Shown: positions 43,416-55,471, counted from the first letter of the stretch. The stretch: DNA of 64,000 bases from Podospora pseudocomata (GCF_035222375.1 NC_085889.1:2790001-2854000); one strand, 5' to 3'. Numbers and translations: made by a program. Notes: generated by a model not told the origin, from the letters alone.

Positions 43416-43889
43416 TATTGTGATCCTAGGTGGTTGGATTGGTAAAGTAGGTGATTTCAGCATGTTGGTTGCAGTGTGTGCTCTGCCCTACGATGGGTAC
43501 CACAGACATCCAAGACACGGGCACGGGATTGGAAATTTATATGTTTTGCTCAGGGAAAGAGCTTTCCAGGTTCCCGTCTGTTTTGTAGCTATCTATCCGT
43601 ACTTGCCCTCGGCGGATAAAACGTGGGGAACTGCCGCTCCCAAGGGATAAACAAACGGGAAGGTGCCAATCTGGGGTCTCCGCCAATCTGTCAAAATGTC
43701 CGGAAGGTGCCAAGGCCTTGGATGTGGTCACTTGGTGTGTGGGGGAATGGTTGCGTGTAGCCATCTTGTGCGATCTCGGGCCCGGATACACGAGCCTGAC
43801 CCAGGGACGCAGGTATTCGGCTGAAACCAAGGGCTGAGAGCTCGGGGCCGAGATTTTGGAATGACGGATCGGATGATACCTTAACATTG
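43416..43889. other. Intergenic region
   Basis: 474 bp between the O-methyltransferase start and the SET-gene stop, both minus strand. No gene recognised. Confidence 0.5.
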
Positions 43890-45267
43890 TCAGTCCTGGT
43901 GACCAACACCCAACCGGAACCGCCAGCTCCAATGTCCCTCGGCGTCCTCGATCAAGGCCCTCATTTCACCGACAAACGGTCGGGTCTCGTCCTTCAACAG
44001 GAGACCTCTTTCCAAACACAGCCTCGCGAACTTGATCGCCTTCCACCTATTTCCGATACCATTGAACTCGATTGCGGCGCGGTAATATGCCTCGTGCAGC
44101 CTAGCCTCTAGGCCCTCGAGTTCATAGAGAATGGTCAAGAGTTCTGCCATCCCGGGGCCGTCTTGAACACCGTGATCGTACTGGTCCAGCTCGTTTCTGA
44201 TGTTTACAAGCTGGGCTGTGCGAGCATCTGATTCTTTCTGGCGACGAGATGCTTGGGTGCATCGAGGGCAGGAGCAAGTGAAGTTCCAGTGTGAGAGGGA
44301 TGCCTGTCGAGTCTGAGAGGGCTGTGTCAAGCTAGAAATATTCTTTGTTAGTGTAATCAGAATATCTAGAGGGAATATGGGTATTACTTACTCGACGTAT
44401 CCTATCGTCAGCTCTTCTCCTGGGTGGATATCCCGCACTGTGATAAGACTCTTTCGCATGGTCAGCGGATCAAAATGGTAAGCAGCATTGGGGCTGCAGG
44501 CGTGGTTGACTCTGGACACTGAGATTCGGTTTCAAGATCTGTCAGCATCACCCTGATTACCCAGCTGGGGAAGTCTCACCATCCAAAAAGACAGCATGAA
44601 ATTCCATGTCCTCAATCTTGGTATGAAATGCATTCTTCCCAACAATCGCCAGAGCGCTCTCCTTCGAATTTCGGAGTAATCCCTCAGCCCCTGATAAGGC
44701 GAAGAAATCCTCTCGCGAGGGATATGGCAACATGCTAGCCGCTTCGTGAATCAAATCAGCCAGCATTTTTGTTCTCAACTTGGTGAAAGCCCCGTGCTCA
44801 ATCATCAACCCTGGCGCATCGACCATCACTCTGGTGTTTTTCCTGATGGTTCTGTTGGCTGCGACCACGCCTAGACCCTTGCCTTCGATGGGCTTGACCT
44901 CTAACAGGTCTGGTGTGTTGGCAGTGTTGGGAGTGCTCCACCACCTGTCGTGATGAGGTAGGGTAGAAACCGAGCGGATGACGGACGAGGTAGTCACAAG
45001 TGATATCCCCTTTCCATCGTTGAAGTTTGGAAGCATATAGACGCAATATTCCTTGTCGCCAGCGCAATAGCAGAGAGAGCCGACGGCCCAGGGCTGCCTG
45101 ATTGTGCTGGCCTTAGCGGTGCATCCTGGCGCTGGTATAATATGTGGATGCTTGGGGCATGTGGAGATGTAGTTGATGACTCCGTTTGGGGGGCAGGTTT
45201 GGGGTGGCGGACCGAGGGGGGACTGTCCAAAGAGTGTTAGAGGGACTAATACTTGAGTAAGTAGCAT
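43890..45267 (-). CDS. SET-domain protein with signal peptide
   Basis: Three exons, 45267-44580, 44518-44392 and 44331-43890; introns of 61 and 60 nt; 418 aa. The N-terminus MLLTQVLVPLTLFGQSPLG looks like a secretion signal. It is followed by a cysteine-bearing region of about 80 residues (PPQTCPPNG to SLCYCAGDKEYCVYM). The SET domain follows: EVKPIEGKGLGVVAANRTI, then RVNHACSPNAAYHFD (the NHxCxPN motif) and PGEELTIGYV. The post-SET-like FTCSCPRCT comes before a helical tail. SET domains transfer methyl groups from SAM to lysine, usually on histones or other proteins inside the cell, so a secretory signal is odd. All splice joins restore conserved SET blocks. Confidence 0.82.
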
Positions 45268-47887
45268 GATGATGGATGATGATTCTTCTTGGTTGGGAAA
45301 GAAAGAGATCTGTGGGGTTCAGAGCTTGGAGGAGTGAAGATTCCAGGAGGTCTGAGTGTTTGGAGATCATGTTTCATGATGAGGGTTGACCACATGGGAT
45401 GTTGTCCTTGGCAAGGGCTTTCGATACATTCAAACTTTCCTTAACACTGAATGTACATGACATGACCTGTTAGGTTGATTGAGTGTCCTGGACAACTGAC
45501 ACCGGTTGAGCAAAAGAATTCGGAGACTGAGGACTGCGCGAGGCTCCTGAACCGCGCCATTCTCAAAAGGATGGTGTGTAGCCACCATTCTCCGACAAGG
45601 GCTCTCATCGAAAAAGTCCGGGCCGATAATGTACCCTCCATCGCCGGCTAATACCACTGGAAGTATTGTGGTGCGCGACCCGGCTTTGACCTTTATCGCC
45701 TGGCAAGATTGGTGAAACGAAAAATTGCGTACGTGGCGGCAAAAGCAAGAGCTAGGCAGATTTCTTCTCGACTAGGGCAGCAGGAGACAAAAATATATAA
45801 CTGTGGCTCTGTTCATGTATCATTCATGTCCACTTCGCCACCCCTCGGACAGTTCTGGACCCGGTCGATAAACGTTATCTCAAGTAGCAAGATCGACAGT
45901 AATTAGCCAGATTGAAATCTGGAGTTGGTGTAACCATTCAATGCTCAACCGTTGAGGGAGCATGCATGCATGTGAAGCGGCACTTGGTGCATCATGTTCC
46001 ATTGTCGATCCGGGCACCGAAATGAAGTCGAGGTCAAGATGCCTGGGAAACTCGATATGAAGTTCCCATTTGACAGGCATGCAGTGCCACTCGGTCTGCA
46101 TTAGAATGATTGGTATAGCATTTGTGATCCTTGTCATTGAATCCTTGGGTCCTCCACACTCAGCATCAAAGACTCGGTCAAGCTGCTTGTTGACCGCCAG
46201 ATCAGTTCGACGTAATGGGATGGTGGCAGTCGGCCCCGAAATTTGAGACGGGATTTATGGCGGATAGACGCGTTCATTTACCCAGAAGTTACGGTGTTTG
46301 TGCCCTTTTGGCAATGGAGCTGATGAATACCTGGTTGCCTGAAAGTGTGCACAACAGAGAGGCCATCCCATTGCACCTGTTTGCTTGAAGAGCCTTTGCC
46401 TTCGTGTATAAGAGCCCAGGACTCTTTGGGTCGGCGGCGGTATGCCTTTGTTGGTAGAAAAAATGCTCCTGATCACCACACCATCCTAACTGCAAAGTGT
46501 TCTGAAGCTACTGGATACGGTACTCGACAGATGGCAGCCTTGCTCATGCTCAATTGTCAGGACAAAACCAAGCCGGACTCCTTGGCCCAGTGAGGAAGCC
46601 TGCCTTGTATCTCTCCAACTATTCCAATGATTGACTTTGCTCACGTATCCATCAGCCATACTGACACCACATCATCTCCTCGACCGAGCGCTGGGTCTCT
46701 GACAATCAGCCCTTCTTCAACTAGTGAGAGCCAGCGACCAAACCGCACAGACAACGATTGCTCCACTGAAGCCATCGGTCGATACTTTTCCTCGAACCTA
46801 CCGTGGTCCCATCTGAAGCTGAGCAGTAATGGTGCGTTTTCACCTGGGCGGGGAGAGAGAAAATAGATACCTTAACAATGACTGGTTACGCCAGGATGGG
46901 GGTTGGCCAAGATACAGAGGGAAAAGAGGAGCGGAAGTCAGATTTTATGATCACTAGGCATTTCATCAGGTGGTAACGAGGGCTGAAAGAATAATTCTAT
47001 GATGATACACAGTAAACTATGAAGGGATCGGAGTAATATGCACCGTCTTCCTTTAGTGTTGCTTGGTGATGACTAGAGCCTGGATCATGTAACCTGCTAT
47101 CAAGAGAGTCAGGTACCTACTTCGTGATAGTGTAATTCAGCAACTCTGGAGTGAGGCCGTACTCGTGAATGGGCCTGTTGACGGACCAAAACCAAAGGGT
47201 ATCAAGAACCAGGACGTCTATTCGCTATCTCTGACTGTGCATGATGAACCCTTTATTCTCAGAATTGCGACCGAGTAGCAGCTTGTCGATTCTAGGGTCA
47301 CAACTAAATCACATACACAACGAAAGGCATAAGGAGGACAATCCATGCCTCCTCTGCTGTATTATAAACGAGATTAAGCCTAGTACTATCCAGGAGCTGA
47401 GGAGCCCGCATGCTGAGGTCTGTTATGTATCTGGAGAAAAGAAGACAGTGACCTGTTCGGAGAATGGTTTCTACCTTAGTTTTACCGGCTACCCAAATCC
47501 CCATGGCAGTTACTCACATTGGCTACTGGGATCTCTTGGTCAGCCTCTTACTGGTAGACCTCTTCCTGGTAGGTCTCTTCCAGGTCGGCCTCTCGAGGTT
47601 GTTCCCCGTACTGGCCGCGGGATTCCTCTTCCACTCAAGTTATAGCCTGGAAAAACATCGCCTGGCCAAGGAAGCGGGCTTTGAAGCGGCGGAACAGTCA
47701 AAGCAGACAAAAAATTGGGAGGTAACTGCGAAAACAAAGGGTTGATAAGATCGAATGGTGTTATGGAGGCAGACATGGCTGTCTGGGAGGACACTTGTGG
47801 AATCTGAGGGACATTCACGATCAGAGTAGGCACCACCTCTGGCAAAGTAGTAACGTTTGTCTGACTCTTGGCATCTTCTTTGGAATC
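45268..47887. other. Long gene-poor interval
   Basis: About 2.6 kb with only short frames. The part from 46,860 to 47,460 looks more AT-rich and has many stops. No domain, RNA gene or transposon end was recognised. A set of 15-bp imperfect repeats lies at 47538-47597. The frame at 45880-46137 (-) has no known similarity I can name. Confidence 0.45.
47538..47597 (+). repeat. Four imperfect 15-bp tandem repeats
   Basis: Four consecutive 15-bp units following the pattern GGTNNNCCTCTTNCN. In one plus-strand frame they encode pentapeptides (GQPLT, GRPLP, GRSLP, GRPLE). The surrounding frame (47241-47645) has no known domain, so its coding status is unproven. Confidence 0.75.
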
Positions 47888-48786
47888 CTAACCCAAAGCA
47901 CGAGTATCCTTCGCAAGCCAGTCCTGCATGCCGCTGGGAAAGTCCTTCTTGACAGCGCAGTTTGAGCAGCAGGCAGTGAGCTTGAGCGGCTCCGGGGCAA
48001 TATGGGTGTAGTAGCCCTTCTCTGCTCGGCTGGGCTTGTTCTTGCAAAAAGAGCAGTACGGGTCTAGCGGGTGGGCTACGAAGTCTCCCGTTGCTCTCAT
48101 GGCTCGAAACAAGTCCAAAGACAACAGCGGAGCTTCCTCATCGAGAAACTTGGTGAACCGAGGCTCCTTCATGAAATAGTACCGAGCCGTGTGAATGAAC
48201 AACACAAACGCCTTGCGAATAGAGGTCACGGCCGTGTCGCTGATGGGAATGTCTTCGTAGACCAGGCGGATGGCCTCGCAGAACTCAGGGAGCCACTCCT
48301 TGCAAGACTCTTGTTGCAGCTGGATGGCGGGGAGTTTGGTATCGAACTCAGCGGTCAGAGTGTCGAGAGCAATCTTGGCCAGTGGGCTCAGGGCAAAGAA
48401 GTCGGCGACGCTGTGAACCTCGAAGCATGTGACAAAGTTGGTCAAGGTCATTTTCTCAGGGCCCCGAAGGGTGGCAATGTCGCAGACCCCGGTGTAGATG
48501 TACCGGATGACCCATTCGACAGCCTCGGGCTCAAAGTCCTGGATGGTGATAACACCGCTGGTCGCCTCCTCAAATTGACCGGTCAGGGCCTTCTCGAACC
48601 AGACACTGCGGGTGCTACTTGCGGGTTAGCTGGATGAAGTGGTGGATGTATCGGTTGCGAGACGAACCACAGAATGGCCTTATGAAGCTTCCACTCTTTG
48701 TCTCCACACTTGACAACGACATCAGAGAATAGCCCGGTCTCCAGCAGCTTCTCGTCAGAGGAGAGGAATCTATCGTTTTTATCCAT
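47888..48786 (-). CDS. BTB/POZ-domain protein
   Basis: Two exons, 48786-48668 and 48614-47888, with a 53-nt intron; 281 aa. The BTB fold begins LLETGLFSDVVVKCGDKEWK, then LHKAIL, and across the intron CTRSVWFEKALTGQFEE and FEPEAVEWVIRYIYTG, which are all canonical BTB blocks. The C-terminal ~180 residues are helical and end with a cysteine-bearing piece (YCSFCKNKPS, then ACCSNCAVKKDF) that may bind metal. Fungal BTB-only proteins of this kind are a large, rapidly changing family, possibly adaptors of cullin-3 ligases. The specific role is unknown. Confidence 0.85.
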
Positions 48787-50164
48787 CTTTGTGAGTCGCG
48801 ACGGGGTCGGTTGGGTTAGGGTTGTGGTCAAGTCGAAATGGGGCTAGTGGTCAACGGCTTCCCGAGGCACGAAAGGCAAAAATGCGACTTTACACGCCTA
48901 AGTTGAAGGGGGTTTCATAGAAAAGTGAGAATGGAAATTCTGAGCAAGACACAGCGGGAGTTTGCCTGCTGTTTACTTTGCATTGAACTCTTGGACTTCG
49001 TAACAATAGAGAGAAGCGGGGCAGGAGTGCATGCTGGCAACGATAAGAATGATAAGGGTTAGGGTATTTATCAGCATCTAGCAAACAAAAAGCAAGTTAA
49101 GTCACTTCACTGTTTGAGCATGAAGTTAGTCATCTGCTATTCACGATCATGGTACTATTGGCCATTTTATCTGTCTTTTCCCGCGCCTTTCGAAGTCTAT
49201 TCTGGGATACTTGACGAGACAGTGAAGTATGGGTCCAGCGAGACCCCTCGGTCCAAAGCATGGCAGGTAGATCCGGTCGTGCCGAAGAGGTCCCATGATG
49301 ATTGATAATGTGGTAAGCAGACATCTTCCAGTGCTTCCAAGGGATAGATGCAATCGCTGACCTCGCAAAGCACGATTTGAAAGTGATCAAGATATTACTC
49401 AGCAGATGTCATAGCCAGCAAGTTACATTCGTGTTCGGAACATTATCCAAGTCCCTGCATCGTGAACCTCCGTGTCGCTGGTTCCTGGCAGAATGCCCGA
49501 GATCGAGGAGACATCATGCGACAATCGATCGATTCCATGAGGGGACCAAACAGCAATATATCGCTTGCAACCCCAACCCATTACCGCCCAACACAAAGCA
49601 TTACAAAACTTTAGCAAGCACCTTCCCATGTGGCATTGTAATGTCAACAAGTACGGAACCGAGCGGACACTGCCTCTCTTTTGAAGACTCGGGCGCTGAC
49701 GTACCTGCAAAACCGTCGATTCCAACGACGTATAGCAGGGGCGCTGACAATCGGCTGGGTCCCTAGTCCGATCGGATCGGCAATGTCCCCAGGAACAGAC
49801 GGCAAAGTTGCCGAGAGATCGCCTGCAGCAGAACCCGGCAACTGGTTCTACAATGGGGTGATCTGCCGGCTTGGCACTTTATGAAGACCACTTACACTGT
49901 AATAATTATGCTGTTGGCTTTGGATACACTCGTCACCAGCCGTGTGACGTCGACACTAGGTACAATGGCTGTGCTGGTATTGTTGACTTTTCGCAATATC
50001 GAAATGCAAGATGCCGAGAACACGAGCCATTCAACAACTATAAGAGCTGTTGGGTTGCCGCAAACTGATTCTGCTTCGTCCTACCTACTCATCACTTCAC
50101 ATTCAACATCTCACTTCACCACCATCATCAAACCTTTCTCTCAAACAGATATCAGTCTGCCAAC
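48787..50164. other. Divergent intergenic region, BTB / lipocalin
   Basis: About 1.4 kb with no recognised gene. It holds the promoters of both flanking genes. Confidence 0.5.
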
Positions 50165-50782
50165 ATGCGTTTTTCCGCCATCCTCTCCCTCCTCTCGGCC
50201 ACCGCTGTCGTGGCCAACAACGCTGTTCCCGCCCTCTGGGACGGCAGCTGCTACTATCCCGCCTCGGATCCTGCCTTCAACGTCACCAGCTACCTCGGCC
50301 GCTGGTATCAGGTCGCCGGCACCATCGCTCCCTACACCCGCAACTGCAAGTGCATCTTTGCCCAGTACGGCTTAAACGACAACGGCAGCATCGCCGTCAA
50401 CAACAGCTGCCAAGCCGGCACCCGCGCTGTCAACATTGTCGGCGCTGCTTCTCCTGCTGAGCCTCAGTATGGTGCCACTGGCGTGTTCCGCGTCCAGTTC
50501 CCCAACGAGAGACCTCCTGATTGCCCCGGTCCCAACTACATCGTCCAGGACTACACCGGCGAGTTCTCGCTCGTGCAGAGCAACAACTTTACCACCCTGT
50601 TCATCTTGAGCAGGGAGCAGCATCCCGATGAGAAGGTTCTTGATGTGAGTAGCCCGTTTTCATCAGAAGATTAATGTCCAGCGCTAACAAAGACGCAGGC
50701 CTGGATTGCCCGCGCTGGTCTCCTCGGATCCGACCTTTCGCAGGTTGTCAAGACGGACCAGACTGACTGCCTCTATACTTGA
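50165..50782 (+). CDS. Secreted lipocalin-like protein
   Basis: Two exons, 50165-50644 and 50699-50782, with a 54-nt GT-AG intron; 187 aa. A signal peptide (MRFSAILSLLSATAVVA) is followed by the lipocalin N-terminal motif YLGRWYQVAG. Barrel strands typical of apolipoprotein D/Blc relatives follow (FAQYGLNDNGSIAVNNSC, PNYIVQDYTGEFSLVQS, TLFILSREQHP), and a C-terminal DCLYT cysteine. Several cysteines could form disulfides. Lipocalins bind small hydrophobic ligands; a secreted fungal one could carry lipids or pigments. The family call is firm, the ligand unknown. Confidence 0.85.
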
Positions 50783-51197
50783 GCGGAGATGCGAACAATG
50801 GGTGCAATACCATCATAGTGGTCCGTTCATTATTGGACCGGGAGGGCTGTGAGTTGTTGATGTTTCAGAATGGCGAGTAATATTGTATGTAATGTTAAAC
50901 ATAGCCTTGTACATAATTACAATGCATGCTTTATTAGAACACGGCTTCTTTTTGCTTGTGTGTCTTTGTGTACCGCAAGCTATGCCACACTTCAATACCT
51001 GGAGCCTCATCCTGGAATGTGGTTTAGTCCACCAACAACTCTGGGCAAAATGCCTAGCCTGCGGTCTGAGGACCACTGCCTGGCAAATGGTTGGAGCGTG
51101 GTTCTTGGCATCACCTCATCTTCTAATTCTCATCACATCAACACTGTAGGCTTTCCGCAACAAACCTTCAATTATTCCTGCAGAGCCATATACAACA
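50783..51197. other. Intergenic region
   Basis: 415 bp between the lipocalin and the tandem retropepsin-fold gene, AT-richer than its flanks. No other gene seen. Confidence 0.45.
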
Positions 51198-52539
51198 ATG
51201 CATCCCAGCAACACATTTTCCTCGCAAGAACCAGCCAGCAAGAATGCCTCCGGTCCCTTACGAGTACCCCTTCCCAACGAGCCATCTCCCCTGCTATGTA
51301 TCGACGTCGAAATCAACGGCCACCCCATCACCGCACTGGCGTCCATGGCAAACGAGAACTCAATCATATCCCTCGAGCTAGCCGAACAGCTCTCCCTGTC
51401 CATTGAATCGCGAGAATTCAAACACCCTGTCCGCTTGCTCAACGGCACAATCGCCAAGGGGGACGGGACGATCCAAGTAGCCATCACGCGCCGCGATCAC
51501 GAGCAGCACGGGTACCTACCAGGGCTCCAGAAGTGTGATGTCTTGCCGGGAAGTATTTACCCCCTCGTGCTGGGACAAACGAGTCTCTTGTTTTACTTGC
51601 AGGCGGTCCCCTATTGGCGTGAATGGTATAGGTTTCTATCCCCAGACCCCCCGCCGGAGTTTGACTTCAAGATTCGAATGTCTCTGCCCAGGCCCCCGCT
51701 GGGGAATAGGACCGTGTTTATCAGTGCGGTTGGGCATCTGGCGTTTGATGATTTGGGTGGGGACCTTGCCGGTGATAACGTCCCGTTTGTGTTGGATGGT
51801 GCGAGTACTTGTTGTATCATCTCTGGGAATTACGCCAGGTTCAGGGGGATGGACATGGAGGAGCTCCCTCCGGGCGAGGCTTACACCTTGGTTTTTATTG
51901 ATGGGTCAACCGCGGAATGCTCGATGGTTGTCAGGGGAGTGGAGTGGACGCCTTGGGACAATTCAGGGGCTGGATACATTATCAGAGGCCGGACTTGTTT
52001 TGTGGACTTTCTTGTTGTTGAGGAATGCCCGGCTACGGTTATTCTTGGGAGTAACTATCTTGACGCGTTTAGGATATTGGAGGGGCCGGTGAAGGTTCCT
52101 GATCTCGAAAGCTTCCAGATTACTGCTCTGGGCTTCGCACCGTCACTGGAACAGTACCCTGAAGTTTCGTGGCTGTCGAAAGGAACGCGACCTGGCGTGA
52201 AGGTGGGGGATACATGGTTGGAAGTTGAGCTGCAGGTAGGGGTGGCAATGGTCGAAAGGGGGGCAGAAAGTGGTCTTGACAGCAAGGCGGCCAGTGAAAA
52301 ACACGCCGTTCAAGACATTGGTCAGTGACCCGTTCCTATGAATTATGTTTGCCAGAGCTGACAAGGGGATGAATGTAGATCCTCAAGTGAACCAACCTCG
52401 GGAAGAAAGGACGAGTGCAGTTGCAGACAGCGGCTGGGAGGTAGTTGGCCGACAAGAAAGTTTAGCACCGGTACACTATGACTCGAAGGGAATGGCCAAA
52501 GAGAAAGCCAAGAAGCGAGCTTGGTGGTGCTTCAGGTAG
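51198..52539 (+). CDS. Tandem retropepsin-fold protein with altered active sites
   Basis: Two exons, 51198-52320 and 52379-52539, with a 58-nt GT-AG intron; 427 aa. Two retropepsin-like barrels follow each other. The first (about residues 33-140) has VEINGHPITALASMANENS in place of the D[ST]G loop, with the distal LVLGQTSLL. The second (about 185-300) has PFVLDGASTCCIIS, where D-G-A-S replaces D-S/T-G, and the distal TVILGSNYLDAFRIL. The first barrel has no catalytic aspartate and the second an altered triad. Activity is therefore doubtful and a binding or scaffold role is possible. The polar tail ends AKKRAWWCFR. The gene is whole and no LTRs or polymerase lie nearby. Confidence 0.65.
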
Positions 52540-52912
52540 TCGGGTACATAACGGTTACCTGACGTAAAGTCTGCCTTTAAACATTCTGTCGAGAGATGTG
52601 GTGTCCAATGTGAACATTGATTTTTATAAGAATATTGACAAGGCTGGGACGCGATCCGTACAACTTGTCAGAGAAAGATTTGAAGATTCGAACAGACATA
52701 CGAGACCCTCAAAGCGTGGCGTCTGATACTATGCAGCAATACCAGCTACTGCGTGTATGTGATTGGACAAGTCATGAAGCTAAGCTGACACAAGTTCTTA
52801 TTACCCCGCATAGCCTTCTCTGAAGAGCGTTGACTGAGAGATTTTCTTTCTTTTCTTCTCATTGACACAGGCTCAAACTTCATATTGCCGGATACCCAAA
52901 GCCCAGCTGAAC
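52540..52912. other. Intergenic region
   Basis: 373 bp between two plus-strand genes, with no further feature recognised. Confidence 0.45.
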
Positions 52913-54460
52913 ATGGCCACATCACAAGACAGGGTTTTGATCGTCGGAGCAGGTACCTGAACACTCTTGTTTGGTCTGAGAGCTTTGCAACATGAGATGC
53001 TAATTCATTAAACAGGATCGTCGGGCTTGCTCATTGCCCAGGTTCTCAAGAAGGTACTGGATGCCCGGAGAAAAAGGCCCAGTAAAATCACTCACTCATT
53101 ATAAGCATCAAAACAGGCCGGCATCCCAGCCACAGTCTTCGAGCAAGACACCTCGCCCACGTCCCGCCACCGCGACTGGAACTTTGGCATCTACTGGGCC
53201 CAGTCCCGGCTCGAAGAATGCCTCCCCCCATACCTACACGACCTCGTCAAGTCAACACAGACAGACCCGAACTATGAGCCCTCGGTGGATGAGAAGCTCA
53301 ACATCTTCAACGGCCACACTGGCGAGATGATGAACAGCCTCCCCGCACCATACAGCATGCGGATCCGGCGCAGGCCTTGGTTGGAGCTTCTCAAGACTGG
53401 AATTGATGTGCGCTACGGCAAAAGGCTTTCCAGCGTGTCTGTCACGGATATCAGTATGACGATAGCCTTTGAAGATGGGACATCTGAAACTGGCACTTTG
53501 CTCATCGGTGCGGAGGGAGCTCACAGTCCCACTCGAAAGTTTCTCTTCCGGAGGTCGCCCCACGAGGCAGCGTTGCTTAGCTGTCCTATTGTCACGACGG
53601 CTACTTTGACGACGTTTCCTAAGGAGATTGCAGGAGAGCTTGCCAAGTTGCACCCTAAACATATCATTACGTTTGACCCGGCGGGGATGATTGTTTGGAT
53701 AGGGGGTTTGTTCCCTTCTCATTGCGATCATGATAGAGAGCTGATAGTCAGTAGTCCACAACCGAACACCAACGGACTGCACTTATATGATCCTCGTCAG
53801 CTGGGAGTCACAAGAAGAGACTGGGCTGAGGGAAGCCGGCAGCGATGCCATCTTGGCTGACCTAAAGTGTCGAGCTGAGAAGCTGGCATCCCCCTTCAAA
53901 GACGCCATCCAGAGCGTGCCAAATGGGACGAGAGCTTGGTACGAAGTTGCAGCATACCTACCTATTGGCCATGAAACACTATACTAACATTGCTCAAGGC
54001 ACTCCCGGCTCTCCTACTGGCCCACCAAGCCCTGGGATAACCACAACGGAAAAGTAACCCTGGCAGGCGATGCAGCGCACCCTATGACGTTCCGTGCGTT
54101 GTCCTATCCTCTTATTATCACACACATCCTGTACTGACATTGACATGTTCAGACCGAGGCCAAGGTCTAGGCAACGCCATCGCCGATGCGGCCGAGTTCC
54201 AGACCTGTTTGTCGTCCTCCAGCAACAACCTTGTCGAAGCGGTAGCAAAGTACGAAAAGGAGATGTGGGCGAGGGGTTTCGAGGCGGTAAAGGTGAACTT
54301 GGAGAATAGTATCGCGTTGCATGACTGGAAGAAGGTGTTGTTGAGTCCATTTTACAAGGCTGGTATCAAGAGGGACGCGGAAGTTGGGGTGAGTGAGGGG
54401 GGCAAAGTGGACGAGAAGGGGCAAGCGAAGGGTGGCGAGGGGGGGCTATTTGATGAGTGA
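52913..54460 (+). CDS. FAD-dependent monooxygenase (PHBH family) 1
   Basis: About six exons. The first two are tiny: 52913-52952 and 53016-53053, joining in frame as DRVLIVGAGSSGLLIAQVLK, the FAD-binding GxGxxG loop. Exon 3 starts at 53117 (AGIPATVFEQDTS) and holds LLIGAEGAHSPTRK. A poorly defined intron lies between about 53680 and 53750. The next exon ends at 53938 (NGTRAW), then 53999-54093 carries HSRLSYWPTKPWDN and the second FAD motif TLAGDAAHPMTF, and 54153-54460 begins HRGQGLGNAIADAAE. The family hydroxylates aromatic or lipophilic small molecules with NAD(P)H. The substrate is unknown. A second, unrelated-looking member lies 1.2 kb downstream. Confidence 0.8.
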
Positions 54461-54796
54461 TACGCAGTCATTGGACTGGAATGTTTTACCCCTGAATCCT
54501 TGAACCCATGTAGTCCCTGTTTCCCAGAGTGTTTGACATGCAGGAAGAAAACGTGAAAGTGTAAATAAACGCAGCTTTGATGCACCTAAGAGTGCCGCCG
54601 TCATGTTCCCTACGTCATCACCTAAACAACCCCACCACCGTCCCCTGATCCACAAACCTTCCATGCATTTTGTCCTCCACTTGCCAATTCCTTCCCCCCA
54701 CCTGCCCAGACTTTGATTCTCTCCCTCAGGCCCTCTATTTTCTTCTTACCCAAAAAGGCAACCCCAAAACACCATCCCCCTGTCTTGTCACCCACC
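54461..54796. other. Intergenic region
   Basis: 336 bp with a C-rich leader just before the phosphatase ATG; nothing else seen. Confidence 0.45.
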
Positions 54797-55471
54797 ATGA
54801 CGCAACCACCCACCACAAACAACAACTCCCACATCTCCCTCACCCCCATCGAACCCAACCTCTACCTCGGCAACCTGGAATCCTCTTACTCCATCCCCAC
54901 CCTTATAACCCACGGCATCACCGCCATCGTCTCCCTGTCCGGCATCCACCACGAGGAATGGTCCCGCCCCGCCAACCGCAAGCTCGTCCCGAAGGAAAAC
55001 CACTACCAGTTCATCCCCTGCGACGACAGCCCCAACCAAGACATCTTGTGCTGTTTAGGAGACATTTGCGATTTTATCGATGACCATATCGGGGTGCCTT
55101 CTGTGCAGGAGATATTAGCGGGTGTTAAACCCGGTGATGATGAGGAGGATGCGCTGGCGAGGGAGATGGGGAGGAGCAGGAAGGTGCTCGTTCATTGCGA
55201 TGAAGGGGTGTCGAGGAGCCCGGCGGTGGTGGCGGGGTATTTGATGAGGCGGGATGAGAGGGGGGTGAGAGGGGTGATGAGGGAGGTTAGGAAGCGGAGG
55301 GGGTGCGTGAGGGTGAATAGGGGGTTTTTGGAGCAGCTGAAGGTTTGGGAGAGGGTGGGGTACAAGGTGTGGGAGGGTGAGGAGAAAAAGGTGCCGGTGG
55401 AGGGGTATAAGAGGTGGTTGGAGAAGAGGGATAGTAGGGTGATGGGGGAGGTTTGTTTGGGGGATGTGTGA
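54797..55471 (+). CDS. Dual-specificity protein phosphatase
   Basis: An intron-less frame of 224 aa from the ATG at 54797 (CACCATGACG context). Near the start is the DSP fold ISLTPIEPNLYLGNLESSYS. The catalytic loop is VHCDEGVSRSPAVVAGYLM, matching HCx5R with the following serine. An acidic insert of about 25 residues (PGDDEEDALAREMG) precedes the catalytic loop. The expected general-acid Asp lies in FIPCDDSPNQD. Its substrates could be phosphotyrosine and phosphothreonine proteins or other phosphates. The strong G-rich 3' half resembles the aldolase and oxygenase genes of this window. Confidence 0.85.
   Translation: MTQPPTTNNNSHISLTPIEPNLYLGNLESSYSIPTLITHGITAIVSLSGIHHEEWSRPANRKLVPKENHYQFIPCDDSPNQDILCCLGDICDFIDDHIGVPSVQEILAGVKPGDDEEDALAREMGRSRKVLVHCDEGVSRSPAVVAGYLMRRDERGVRGVMREVRKRRGCVRVNRGFLEQLKVWERVGYKVWEGEEKKVPVEGYKRWLEKRDSRVMGEVCLGDV

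Noticed and set aside
47241-47645. Plus-strand frame containing the pentapeptide repeats as a definite gene
   Set aside because: No domain, no clear start context and no splice support, so only the repeat itself is reported.
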